From positions 141,958-205,957 of the forward strand of contig NZ_VFAH01000011.1 in assembly GCF_008929045.1 (NCBI RefSeq): a DNA stretch of 64,000 bases. Reading direction: 5' to 3'. Positions 10,324-19,054 of the stretch are shown here, piece by piece; position 1 is the first letter of the stretch, and each line of letters starts with the position of its first letter. The stretch is from Noviherbaspirillum aerium (GTDB lineage Bacteria; Pseudomonadota; Gammaproteobacteria; Burkholderiales; Burkholderiaceae_D). The translations under genes and the position numbers were made by a program. The notes beneath the pieces were generated by a model. That model was not told the DNA's origin. It was given only the letters and a program-made list of their open reading frames with translations, and did not search any database.

Positions 10324-11208
10324 TCAGGCGCCTGCGAAAAACGACTTCATTTCCTGCAGCAGCAGGTCCGGCACCTGGTCCGGAATGAAGTGGCCAGCCG
10401 GCAAGGCCTTGCCGGTGACGGGCAGCGCGCATTTCGCCTGCCAGTCTTCCATCGGCTTGAACAGCTTGCCGACCACGCCGTGCTCGCCCCACACCACATG
10501 GGTTGGACAGGCCAGCTTTCCTGCATCGTGGTCGCGGTCGTGTTCGAGATCGATGGTGGCCGCCGCCCGGTAGTCTTCGCAGGAGGCATGGATGGCCTCG
10601 GGCGTGCAGAAGCAGCGTTCATACTCCGCCTTCGCCGCCGCATCGATGAAGCTTGCGCCGCCGGAACCCCAGCCGCCCAGCGTGTAATTGAGGAAGAACG
10701 AGGCGTTGCTGCCGATCAGCGTTTCCGGCAAGGGGTAAGGCTGGATCAGCATGAACCAGTGGTAGTACAGGGTCGCGAAGCGCATGTCGGTCGCTTCATA
10801 CATGGTGCGGGTCGGCGAAATGTCGATCACCATCAGCTTCTTCACCGCATCCGGATGGTCCAGCGCGAGCCGATGGGCCACCCTTCCGCCGCGGTCATGT
10901 CCGCACAGATCGAAGCGATCATGTCCGAGCGCCGTCATCAGTTCCACCATGTCCCGGGCCATGGTCCGTTTCGAATAATTGGCGTGGTCCTTGTCGCCCG
11001 GCGGCTTGGAAGAATCGCCGTAACCCCGCAGGTCCGGCATCACGAGCGTGAAGCGTTCGGCGAGCGCATCGGCCACGCGGTGCCAGATGACATGCGTCTG
11101 CGGAAAGCCGTGCAAGAGCAGCAGCGGCGGACCGCTGCCGCCGTGGCGGAAATGGATGCTGACGCCGTTGACGTCGCGTCGCTCGCTTGGGAATTGGTCC
11201 AGCATCAT
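10324..11208 (-). CDS. Alpha/beta hydrolase, probable fluoroacetate (haloacetate) dehalogenase
   Basis: 294 residues from the first of two ATGs, with a GGAGG site upstream; the ATG overlaps the pncC stop. The residues known from fluoroacetate dehalogenase of Burkholderia sp. FA1 are all present at nearly the same numbers: nucleophile D105, carboxylate-binding R106 and R109 (HDRGGR), D129, fluoride-pocket H150, W151 and Y213, and catalytic H273. The family hydrolyses the C-F or C-Cl bond of haloacetates to glycolate. An epoxide hydrolase is less likely given the H-W pair. It is probably translationally coupled to pncC. Confidence 0.8.
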   Translation of the reverse strand: MMLDQFPSERRDVNGVSIHFRHGGSGPPLLLLHGFPQTHVIWHRVADALAERFTLVMPDLRGYGDSSKPPGDKDHANYSKRTMARDMVELMTALGHDRFDLCGHDRGGRVAHRLALDHPDAVKKLMVIDISPTRTMYEATDMRFATLYYHWFMLIQPYPLPETLIGSNASFFLNYTLGGWGSGGASFIDAAAKAEYERCFCTPEAIHASCEDYRAAATIDLEHDRDHDAGKLACPTHVVWGEHGVVGKLFKPMEDWQAKCALPVTGKALPAGHFIPDQVPDLLLQEMKSFFAGA

Positions 11209-11696
11209 GCGTCCTCCAGATCCAGAAAGCGCAGCAAGCCTTGCAGCGCATGTACGATGGTTTGTTCCCGCACCGCCCGCCTGTCGCCTGGGAAGACCAG
11301 GCGCTCGGTGAAGGTATGGCCCTTGCGCGCCCAGCCAAAGCAGATCGTGCCAACCGGCTTGCCGGGCACCGCGCCGCCGGGGCCGGCGATGCCGGTCGTC
11401 GAGAGAGCGACGTGGGCAACGCTGCCGGATAGCGCGCCTTCGGCCATGGCAGCAGCGACTTCCTCGCTGACGGCACCGAACTGGTCGATGCGCGACGCCG
11501 GCACCTTCAGCAATTCGGTTTTCGATGCATTGGAATAAGTGACGAAGCCACGCTCGAACCATGCCGATGAACCGGCTATCTCGGTGACGGCCTGGGCAAC
11601 GCCGCCGCCGGTACAGGATTCCGCCGTGGCCAGCATCAGGCCCTTCCGCTGCAGCACGTCGCCCACGCGCGCCGCCAGATCGATGATGTCGCTCAT
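11205..11696 (-). CDS. pncC: Nicotinamide-nucleotide amidohydrolase (CinA C-terminal domain, PncC)
   Basis: 163 residues, the stand-alone CinA C-domain size. Diagnostic blocks are LATAESCTGGGVAQ near residue 25, GFVTYSNASKTELL, and STTGIAGPGGAVPGKPVG. It deamidates NMN to nicotinate mononucleotide in NAD recycling. In related genomes pncC directly follows pgpA; here about 1.2 kb of decayed and repeat sequence separates them. Confidence 0.93.
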   Translation of the reverse strand: MSDIIDLAARVGDVLQRKGLMLATAESCTGGGVAQAVTEIAGSSAWFERGFVTYSNASKTELLKVPASRIDQFGAVSEEVAAAMAEGALSGSVAHVALSTTGIAGPGGAVPGKPVGTICFGWARKGHTFTERLVFPGDRRAVREQTIVHALQGLLRFLDLEDA

Positions 11697-11725
11697 GTAC
11701 TATCCCTTTTTGCCGAGTTTTAACT

Positions 11726-11865
11726 AGGCTGTGTTTGATAAGCTGCTGTGTGGTCCGGGTCCGAATCCGCGCCTGCGGTGCTCGGCGTACATTCGTACGC
11801 GCACGCTCCCACTCCTGAACGCAACGCAACTCCGAACCGCTCGCGACGCATATCAAACACAGCCT
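11726..11865. mobile_element. 140-bp MITE-like element with 15-bp perfect terminal inverted repeats
   Basis: AGGCTGTGTTTGATA at 11726-11740 is repeated as its exact complement TATCAAACACAGCCT at 11851-11865. The interior has no supported coding frame but contains a strong hairpin (11778-11804: GTGC, GCGTAC, loop ATTC, GTACGC, GCAC). Size, perfect inverted ends and lack of a gene fit a non-autonomous transposable element. No target-site duplication is obvious at the edges. Confidence 0.65.
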
Positions 11866-11920
11866 GGTGGAAAATGCGCCAATTTACTTTACCACTCCGC
11901 TGGAAAGCAGGCTTGCGCCG

Positions 11921-12669
11921 CTACGGCTTCCCGGACTCCGGCGGCGCGCCGAAACCGCCGCCTCCCGGCGTCTCGATCACGAACACATCGCCGGGCCACA
12001 GGTCTTCGCGGCGATAGAGGCCGCTGTCATGCCATTCGCTGTTGGAGAAGAATCGCACGTGCTGCGCCGCCCGTGCCGGACACCAGTTTCATCATCGGGT
12101 CTGACTTCAAGCGACAGCGAAACCTGCGCGAAACCGATGTCGCGCGCAATGCGGCCTATCGCCTTTTCATGCGCCGGATAACGGTAGGCATGCATCAGCA
12201 CCACGGCAAGCGAACGCAGGCCGCGCGCATGCCGGGCTTGCAGCTCGCTCCTCACCTGCGGCTCGTCTAGGGGGACAAGGACTTCGCCATGGGCGCCGAC
12301 GCGCTCGTCTACCTCGGTTGCGCTTGCATACAGCAGTTCAGGCAGCACGATATGCCGGTCGAACAGCCTGGGGCGGTTCTGGTAGGCGATACGCAGCGCA
12401 TTGGTGGCGACGGTGGTGCCCATCTTGACCGCGGCAACGCAGTGCGGGGAAATTTCCGCGTCCGGCTCCAACTCCAGCAATGCGCGGATGTCGGCGATCG
12501 CGGCGTCCTGGTAATGATCCGGGTTTTCCGACAACAGCTTATGGGTGAGCAATGCGCCGTCGGGACGGCGCGCCACGATATCGGTGAAGGTGCCGCCCCG
12601 GTCGATCCAGAATTGCCATCCGTCGCCGGCCTGGACTTGCCGAGCTTTCCGAGCTTGTCCTTGCTCCAT
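11921..12669 (-). pseudogene. Remnant of a 5-oxoprolinase / hydantoinase A-B fusion gene
   Basis: The reading frame opens with FWIDRGGTFTDIVARRPDG, the N-terminus of HyuA-type hydantoinases and 5-oxoprolinase, and continues to SLSLEVRP about 170 residues later. There a frame slip occurs: the expected MMKLVSGTG is read one base out. Soon after comes WHDSGLYRREDLWPGD and then VFVIETPGGGGFG, which resembles the extreme C-terminus of HyuB, ending at TAG 11921-11923. An intact 5-oxoprolinase has about 1,200 residues, so roughly 1,000 are missing. About 20 residues also seem lost after MGTTVATNAL. It cannot encode an active enzyme. Confidence 0.82.
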
Positions 12670-12807
12670 GTGCGCTTACCTAACTTGATGTGATTTTTCT
12701 CAACAGTCCGATCGGGCAGTTAACGCAGAATAGCAGTGAACAGGCGTTGCGTTGATTGAGCGATCAAGGCAGCGTGTGTTTGAGCAGCGGTGTGCAGATT
12801 CGAGCTT

Positions 12808-12835
12808 TCGCGGCCTTCGGGCCGCGATTTTTTTT
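12808..12835 (+). terminator. Strong plus-strand terminator with no recognised upstream gene
   Basis: TCGCGGCC, loop TTCG, GGCCGCGA, then eight T. The U-tract is only on the plus-strand side, but the flanking genes (pgpA and the oxoprolinase remnant) are on the minus strand. Confidence 0.7.
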
Positions 12836-12899
12836 GCGCGGCCTAAACCGAAAGTGGCGTTGGCGTTGGCACTGGTGTCGGCGGAGCGCATGCTGCTTC

Positions 12900-13424
12900 T
12901 TACAGGTTTTCCCAGATCGCAAACAGCAGAAGGGTGTAGAAGGCCGCGAGAATATCGTCGGCCATCACGCCAAAACCACCCTTGAGACGCTTCTCCACCT
13001 GGCGGATGGGTAACGGCTTGATCATGTCGATCGCCCGGAACCAGAAGAATGCCCACAGCTGTGTCTTGAAGTCGGCCGGCATGACAAACACCAGCACCAG
13101 CCAGAAGGCAATGATCTCATCCCACACCAGGCTGCCATGGTCTTCGATGCCGAGATCGACCGAGGTCTTGCGGCATGCCCAGATGCCGGCCACGAAGCCG
13201 GCAATGATGATGAAACCCCACGCCATCGGCGTGAACACGCCCGGCCAGCGGGATGTCAGCACATTAAAGGTGAGCCAGGACAGCAGGGTGCCGACGGTAC
13301 CCGGCATGATGGGCGACAGGCCGCTGCCGAAACCCTGGGCCACCAGATGCGCGGGATGCGACAGCATGAAGCGGGCGTTCGGCTTGGGGACGTAGGCGTT
13401 CTGCCCGGATTCAAGGGTGGTCAT
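12900..13424 (-). CDS. pgpA: Phosphatidylglycerophosphatase A
   Basis: A 174-residue membrane protein with the PgpA blocks GSGLSPIMPGTVGTL, SLVWDEIIAFWLVL and FRAIDMIKPLPIR. It removes the phosphate of phosphatidylglycerophosphate in phosphatidylglycerol synthesis at the inner membrane. Its ATG overlaps the thiL stop by 4 bases (ATGA), showing translational coupling. Confidence 0.95.
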   Translation of the reverse strand: MTTLESGQNAYVPKPNARFMLSHPAHLVAQGFGSGLSPIMPGTVGTLLSWLTFNVLTSRWPGVFTPMAWGFIIIAGFVAGIWACRKTSVDLGIEDHGSLVWDEIIAFWLVLVFVMPADFKTQLWAFFWFRAIDMIKPLPIRQVEKRLKGGFGVMADDILAAFYTLLLFAIWENL

Positions 13425-14389
13425 GGGGAGGCGAAGTGATCAAAGGAAGTGAGCTGCAGGTCCAGCGGTTTGCCGTCCGCATCGCGCAGGCGCAGTCCCG
13501 GCGCGGCTTCGATGCTTCCGACCCGCGTGACCGGCGTCGAGCTGAGGCTGCCCGCGGCCAGCACATCGTCGCGGCGGTTTGCGGGCGCGGTGAAGCACAA
13601 TTCATAATCATCGCCGCCGGCCAGGGTAAAGCGCCGCCGCAGCTCGGCGGACTGCGCGGACAGCATGGCGCCGGCCGGCAGCAGGTCGGCATCGAGGCTG
13701 GCGCCGACGCCGGAGCGATGAAGAATATGGCCGAGATCGCCGACGAGACCGTCGGAAATGTCGATGGCGGCGCGCGCGATGCCGCGCAGGGCGACGCCAA
13801 GTCCGACACGCGGCGTCGGCGCGTGCATGCGCGGCGCGGCGGCGTTCAGCATGTCCTTATCGAGCGGCAATTCATTGCGGTATCCCGCCAAGGCCAGCCG
13901 GGCGTCGCCGAGCGTTCCTGAAATCCAGATGTCATCGCCCGGCCGCGCGGCATCGCGCCGCAGGGATTGGTCCGGCGGCACCTGGCCGAAGATGGTGATG
14001 CAGATGTTCAAGGGCCCCTTGGTCGTGTCGCCGCCCATCAATTCGCAGTCATGCCGGTCGGCAAGCGCCAGCAAGCCCTTCGAGAATGGCTCAAGCCATT
14101 CCGCGTTGGCCTCTGGCAAGGCCAGTGCAAGGGTGAAGGCGACCGGCGCCGCACCCATTGCCGCCAGGTCCGACAGATTGACGGCCAGGCATTTATGCCC
14201 GAGCTGAAATGGATCTGCTCCGGGAAAGAAATGCCGTCCTTCAACCAGCATGTCGGAGGAGATCGCGAGCTGGCTGCCATGCGGCGGCGAAAGCAGGGCG
14301 CAATCGTCGCCTATGCCGAGTGTGACAGGACTGAAGCGCCGGGACGGGCGTGTGAAATAGCGGGCAATGAGGTCGAATTCGGACAGCAT
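13421..14389 (-). CDS. thiL: Thiamine-monophosphate kinase
   Basis: 322 residues with an N-terminal MLSEFDLIARYF, the metal/ATP block GIGDDCALL, DMLVEGRHF, and GGDTTKGPLNI. ThiL phosphorylates thiamine monophosphate to the active cofactor thiamine diphosphate. It heads the thiL-pgpA operon. Confidence 0.95.
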   Translation of the reverse strand: MLSEFDLIARYFTRPSRRFSPVTLGIGDDCALLSPPHGSQLAISSDMLVEGRHFFPGADPFQLGHKCLAVNLSDLAAMGAAPVAFTLALALPEANAEWLEPFSKGLLALADRHDCELMGGDTTKGPLNICITIFGQVPPDQSLRRDAARPGDDIWISGTLGDARLALAGYRNELPLDKDMLNAAAPRMHAPTPRVGLGVALRGIARAAIDISDGLVGDLGHILHRSGVGASLDADLLPAGAMLSAQSAELRRRFTLAGGDDYELCFTAPANRRDDVLAAGSLSSTPVTRVGSIEAAPGLRLRDADGKPLDLQLTSFDHFASP

Positions 14390-14474
14390 CCCTGGATTGT
14401 ACCGAATTAAGCAACGCAGGCTGCCGGCAGCCTGCGGCCGGCGAGTGCGGATCGGCGGCGTTACACCGGCATAA

Positions 14475-15647
14475 CTATGCGGCCTGCCCGATCCTGCTGC
14501 CGAGCTCCGCCAGCAAGGCCTGCCGGATACCGGCTTCCTGCGGCGCCACGCCGAAGGCGGTCATGACGCCATCGGCATCGTAGTGGCGGCAGATGGTGCG
14601 TTCCTCAAGCCGGGATTCCTGCCATGTGCCATGTCCTGCGTTTGCCCGCAAAGGAAGCAGAGCCATCGGGTAGGAAGGCGTCTTGACGATCACCGGTGCA
14701 GGTTTCAGGTCCATCGCCGTCGGTATGTCGGCCAGGGTTCTGGCGATGGCCCGTGCGGCCGACATCAATGGCGCGATGTAGGGCATCACTCCACCGCTGT
14801 CCGGGGAGCCGGTATATTCGGCGCAGTCGCCGAGCGCAAAGACATCCGGCGCGCTCGTCATTCCATACGCATCGACCAGAATGCCGCGGCCGGTTTGCAG
14901 GGCGGCGCCTTGCGCCAGCCTCAAGTCAGGCCGCACTCCCACAGCGGAAAGAACGGCCTCGGCCTGCAGGCGCCGGCCGTCGGCCAAGGTGAGGGTATAG
15001 GTTTTTGCGTCGCGGTCGACGCGGCGCACCGTGGTGCCGAGCCGTAGATCGACGCCGCGATGGGCCAGCGCTGCCTGCAGGCCGCGCGACAATGCCGGCG
15101 GCGCCAGCGATGCGAGCGGCAGGGCATTGGGATCGATCAGGGTGATCCTGTGGCTGGCGGCCAGGTCGTCCGCGAATTCGCAGCCGATGAGGCCGGCGCC
15201 GATGATGGCAATGCGCGAACCGGGCTCCCCGATAGTCCTGCGGAACGCTGCATAGTCGTCGATGTGATTGACCGAGATGACATCGTCGGCGGCATTGCCC
15301 TCGAGAGGCGGCCGAACGGCGCGTGCTCCGACGGCAAGGATCAGCTTGTCGTAGCCGAACTTGCCGGCGCCCGCTTCCACGGTCTTGGCCAGGGAATCGA
15401 TTGCAATGACGCGTGTTCCGGTGATGATGGTCGCGCCAAGCTGGCCGGCCATCTGCGCCGCAGTAAACGATGTCAGCTGCGCCGCCTGCTTGCCCTGCGC
15501 AACGGCGTTCGACAGCATGGGCTTCGAATAGAAGCCGCCGTCGTCGGCGGTCAGGATGAATAGCGGGGTGGTCTTGTCCAGCTTTCTGAATTCGCGGGCC
15601 ACGGTATAACCGGCAAGCCCGGTGCCGACGATGATGATCGGTTTCAT
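14475..15647 (-). CDS. FAD-dependent rubredoxin-NAD(P)+ reductase
   Basis: 390 residues from MKPIIIVG. Two dinucleotide folds are visible: FAD at residues 3-30 (IIIVGTGLAGYTVA) and NAD(P) near 145-170 (IAIIGAGLIGCEFA), plus DVFALGDCAEY for the flavin. The C-terminal region resembles RubB/AlkT-type rubredoxin reductases. It lies 27 bases after the rubredoxin gene and should pass electrons from NAD(P)H to it in the cytoplasm. Confidence 0.87.
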   Translation of the reverse strand: MKPIIIVGTGLAGYTVAREFRKLDKTTPLFILTADDGGFYSKPMLSNAVAQGKQAAQLTSFTAAQMAGQLGATIITGTRVIAIDSLAKTVEAGAGKFGYDKLILAVGARAVRPPLEGNAADDVISVNHIDDYAAFRRTIGEPGSRIAIIGAGLIGCEFADDLAASHRITLIDPNALPLASLAPPALSRGLQAALAHRGVDLRLGTTVRRVDRDAKTYTLTLADGRRLQAEAVLSAVGVRPDLRLAQGAALQTGRGILVDAYGMTSAPDVFALGDCAEYTGSPDSGGVMPYIAPLMSAARAIARTLADIPTAMDLKPAPVIVKTPSYPMALLPLRANAGHGTWQESRLEERTICRHYDADGVMTAFGVAPQEAGIRQALLAELGSRIGQAA

Positions 15648-15674
15648 GTTTTCCTTGTCAGGCAAGCCGGCGGG

Positions 15675-15839
15675 TCAGAGGGCGACCATTTCGAAATCGG
15701 CTTTGGCGACGCCGCAGTCGGGGCATTCCCAGTCGGCCGGGATGTCTTCCCACCGGGTGCCGGGGGCGATGCCGTCTTCCGGCAAGCCTGCCGCTTCGTC
15801 GTAGATGAAACCGCAAACGATGCATTGATAAGTTTTCAT
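15675..15839 (-). CDS. Rubredoxin
   Basis: 54 residues beginning [18 protein letters not shown] and containing [12 protein letters not shown]. The two CxxCG pairs (YQCIVCG, ECPDCG) form the single Fe(SCys)4 site. This small electron carrier sits between its likely reductase and a rubrerythrin, making a complete redox chain. Confidence 0.96.
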   Translation of the reverse strand: MKTYQCIVCGFIYDEAAGLPEDGIAPGTRWEDIPADWECPDCGVAKADFEMVAL

Positions 15840-15890
15840 GGCGATGCTTCCCTGTCTTGTATTGTTGATGGTTGGCTTACGATGTAGTGA

Positions 15891-16376
15891 TCAGGCAGGC
15901 TGCTCAGTCGCGGCGGCCAGAACCCTGCGGTAGTTGTTGGCATGCCGCTCTTCGACCTTGGCCAGTGCGGCGAAGCGCTTGGCGGCCATTTCCAGCGTGC
16001 GGCGGAAGGCCTCGGCATGTTCCTTTGATTCGGCAATCTGCTCGTCGAACTCGGCGACTGCGGCGGCATTGCCTTCTTCCACCGCGAGATGGCGGAATTT
16101 CGGATACATCTCGGTGTACTCGTAGGTTTCGCCTTCGATCGCGATTTCCAGCGCCTTTGCCGGAGTCAGCCTGGCTTTCGGATACAGCAGGTCGAGATGG
16201 CCGAATGCATGCATGACTTCCTGGTCGGCGGTGTCTTCGAAGATTTTTGCCACATCGTCGGCGCCGGCTTCGCGTGCCAGCTTGGCAAAGTAGCGGTACT
16301 TGATATGCGCCATGGCTTCGCCGGCGAAGGCGGCTTCAAGGTTCTGGATGGTGATGGAATCGTTTTGCACGGCCAT
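15891..16376 (-). CDS. Rubrerythrin-type diiron protein lacking a rubredoxin domain
   Basis: 161 residues from MAVQNDS, with GGGAGCA upstream. The ferritin-like four-helix bundle has its ligand motifs FAGEAMAHIKYRYF, DTADQEVMHAFGH, EFDEQIAESKEHAEAF and KVEERHANNYR. It has no C-terminal CxxC rubredoxin domain, unlike classic rubrerythrin. A role as peroxide reductase fed by the adjacent rubredoxin is inferred. Confidence 0.85.
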   Translation of the reverse strand: MAVQNDSITIQNLEAAFAGEAMAHIKYRYFAKLAREAGADDVAKIFEDTADQEVMHAFGHLDLLYPKARLTPAKALEIAIEGETYEYTEMYPKFRHLAVEEGNAAAVAEFDEQIAESKEHAEAFRRTLEMAAKRFAALAKVEERHANNYRRVLAAATEQPA

Positions 16377-16609
16377 GATCTGCTCCCACAGTTGATGTAT
16401 TTGTTTAACCAATCGGTATGGAGAGGATAATAGAGAATGTTGATAAATAAGAAAAATTGATTGTGAATATCAAATCGATAGATTTTTATGTGGAGGTGCG
16501 GAATTCCGATAGTAAAGGTCAATCCAACTAGGACAAATACGTATGATTTACGTTAATGTCGTCTGATAAAATCGTGAGCTTTTCGTAAGCTAAAAAGGAA
16601 GGCCACATC

Positions 16610-18922
16610 ATGGAATCGTCGTCCGATCAAAAAGAAGAACTCCGTCAGCAGCTTCGCCAGGCGGCGCTCGAATACCATGAGTTTCCTACCCCCGGAAAAA
16701 TCAGCGTTACCCCCACCAAAACATTGACCAACCAGCGCGATCTTGCGCTGGCCTATTCCCCCGGTGTCGCCTCGGCTTGCGAAGAAATCGTGGTTGATCC
16801 CGCCAATGCCTTCCGCTATACCGCCCGCGGCAATCTCGTTGCCGTCATCACCAACGGCACCGCCGTGCTCGGCCTCGGCAATATCGGTCCGCTCGCTTCG
16901 AAGCCGGTGATGGAAGGGAAGGGCGTGCTGTTCAAGAAATTCGCCGGCATCGATGTCTTCGATATCGAGATCAACGAGACCGATCCGGACAAGTTGTGCG
17001 ACATCATCGCCGCGCTGGAGCCGACATTCGGCGGCGTCAACCTGGAAGACATCAAGGCGCCGGAATGCTTCTACATCGAGCGCAAACTGCGCGACCGGAT
17101 GAATATTCCGGTCTTCCATGACGACCAGCACGGCACCGCGATCATCGTCGGCGCGGCCATCCTCAACGGACTGAAAGTGGTCGGCAAGAACATCAAGGAT
17201 TGCAAGCTGGTGGTTTCCGGCGCGGGCGCCGCGGCGCTGGCCTGCCTTGACCTGATCGTCGACCTCGGCTTCCCGATTGAAAATATCTTCGTCACCGACC
17301 TGGCCGGCGTGGTCTACAAGGGCCGCGTCGAACTGATGGACCCGGACAAGGAGCGCTTCGCGCAGGAAACCAGCGCGCGCACACTGGCTGAAGTCATCCC
17401 GGATGCCGACATTTTCCTCGGCCTGTCGGCCGGCGGCGTACTCAAGGCCGACATGGTCGCCAAGATGAAGCCCCGTCCCCTGATCCTGGCGCTGGCCAAC
17501 CCGACGCCGGAAATCCTGCCCGAGGAAGTCAAGGCGGTGCGCAACGACGCGGTCATCGCGACCGGCCGTTCCGACTATCCGAACCAGGTCAACAACGTCC
17601 TCTGCTTCCCGTACATCTTCCGCGGCGCGCTCGACTGCGGCGCCACCACGATCACGCGCGACATGGAAATCGCCGTCGTGCACGCGATCGCGGAACTGGC
17701 CCAGGCCGAGCAGTCCGATATCGTGGCGACCGCCTACGGCATCAGCAACTTGTCGTTCGGCGCGGAATACCTGATCCCGAAGCCCTTCGATCCGCGCCTG
17801 ATGATCAAGATCGCGCCGGCGGTTGCGAAGGCAGCAGAAGACTCCGGCGTGGCGCTGCGTCCGATCCAGGACATGCAGGCCTACATCGGCAAGCTGGAGC
17901 AGTTCGTCTATCGCAGCGGCACCTTCATGAAGCCGATCTTCCAGATCGCCAAGAAGGCGCCGGCGGCGAAGAAGCGCATCGTATTCGCCGAAGGCGAGGA
18001 AGAGCGCGTCCTGCGCGCGGTGCAGGTGGTCATCGACGAAAAGCTGGCCAAGCCCATCCTGGTCGGCCGCCCCGCGGTGCTGGCACAGCGCATCGAAAAG
18101 TTCGGCCTGCGCATGCGTCCTGAAGTCGACTTTGAAATCATCAATCCCGAATACGACGAACGCTACCGCGAATTCTGGCAGGAATTCCTGTCGATGACCC
18201 GCCGCAAGGGTGTTACCGAGCAGTACGCCAAGCTGGAAATGCGCCGCCGCCATACGCTGATCGGCTCCATGATGATCCACAAGGGCGCCGCCGACGGCAT
18301 GATCTGCGGCACTTACGGAACCACGGCGATGCACTTGCAATACATTGACCAGGTGCTTGGCAAGCGCGAGGGCGTCAACGTCTATGCGGCGATGAATGCG
18401 CTGGTCCTGCCGGACCGCCAGATCGTGCTGGTCGATACGCATGTGAATGAAAATCCGACCGCAGAGCAAATCGCCGAGATCACCATCCTTGCGGCGGAAG
18501 AGATGCGCCGCTTCGGTTTGCTGCCGCGCGCGGCGCTGCTGTCGCATTCCAACTTTGGCACCTCCAACAGCGAATCGGCCAGGAAGATGCGCGCGGCAAG
18601 GGATATCATCCGCGAGCGCGCCCCCGACCTTGAAGTCGATGGGGAAATGCACGGCGACGTGGCGCTCGATCCGGTCCTGCTGAAAAAGATGATGCCGGAT
18701 TCGCCGCTCACGCGTGATGCGAACCTGCTGGTGTTGCCCAATATCGATGCGGCCAATATCGCCTACAACCTGCTCAAGACCGCTGCCGGCAACGGCATCG
18801 CGATCGGCCCGGTACTGCTCGGCTGCTCCAGGCCGGTCCATGTGCTGACGCCGTCGGCGACGGTACGCCGCATCGTCAACATGACGGCGCTGTGCGTGAT
18901 GGATGCGGTGGCGGAACGCTGA
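16610..18922 (+). CDS. maeB: NADP-dependent malic enzyme with phosphotransacetylase-like domain
   Basis: A 770-residue MaeB. Residues about 20-425 are malic enzyme: [20 protein letters not shown], then the substrate/metal block [15 protein letters not shown], and the NADP fold [14 protein letters not shown]. Residues about 435-765 resemble phosphotransacetylase ([40 protein letters not shown]). It decarboxylates malate to pyruvate and makes NADPH; the PTA part is usually regulatory, binding acetyl-CoA. Start ATG 16610 follows an AAGGAAGG site. Confidence 0.96.
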   Translation: MESSSDQKEELRQQLRQAALEYHEFPTPGKISVTPTKTLTNQRDLALAYSPGVASACEEIVVDPANAFRYTARGNLVAVITNGTAVLGLGNIGPLASKPVMEGKGVLFKKFAGIDVFDIEINETDPDKLCDIIAALEPTFGGVNLEDIKAPECFYIERKLRDRMNIPVFHDDQHGTAIIVGAAILNGLKVVGKNIKDCKLVVSGAGAAALACLDLIVDLGFPIENIFVTDLAGVVYKGRVELMDPDKERFAQETSARTLAEVIPDADIFLGLSAGGVLKADMVAKMKPRPLILALANPTPEILPEEVKAVRNDAVIATGRSDYPNQVNNVLCFPYIFRGALDCGATTITRDMEIAVVHAIAELAQAEQSDIVATAYGISNLSFGAEYLIPKPFDPRLMIKIAPAVAKAAEDSGVALRPIQDMQAYIGKLEQFVYRSGTFMKPIFQIAKKAPAAKKRIVFAEGEEERVLRAVQVVIDEKLAKPILVGRPAVLAQRIEKFGLRMRPEVDFEIINPEYDERYREFWQEFLSMTRRKGVTEQYAKLEMRRRHTLIGSMMIHKGAADGMICGTYGTTAMHLQYIDQVLGKREGVNVYAAMNALVLPDRQIVLVDTHVNENPTAEQIAEITILAAEEMRRFGLLPRAALLSHSNFGTSNSESARKMRAARDIIRERAPDLEVDGEMHGDVALDPVLLKKMMPDSPLTRDANLLVLPNIDAANIAYNLLKTAAGNGIAIGPVLLGCSRPVHVLTPSATVRRIVNMTALCVMDAVAER

Positions 18923-18945
18923 TCCAGCCGAAGTCTCTCAATAAG

Positions 18946-18982
18946 AAAAAAGCCGTTCCCCCGCAAGGGGAACGGTTTTTTA
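18946..18982 (+). terminator. Terminator of maeB
   Basis: CCGTTCCCC / GGGGAACGG stem with loop CGCAA, preceded by an A-tract and followed by six T. It can act in both directions. Confidence 0.88.
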
Positions 18983-19054
18983 TTGTTGCTGGTGCGGGTG
19001 GTGATCGGCTTGCGATGCCCCGGGTCAAGGCCCGGGTCGCTCGGGATGCGCAGA

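Noticed and set aside
16553..18841. Open frame of about 760 codons antisense to maeB
   Set aside because: Low-complexity His/Arg/Asp-rich composition typical of antisense frames; maeB is certain.
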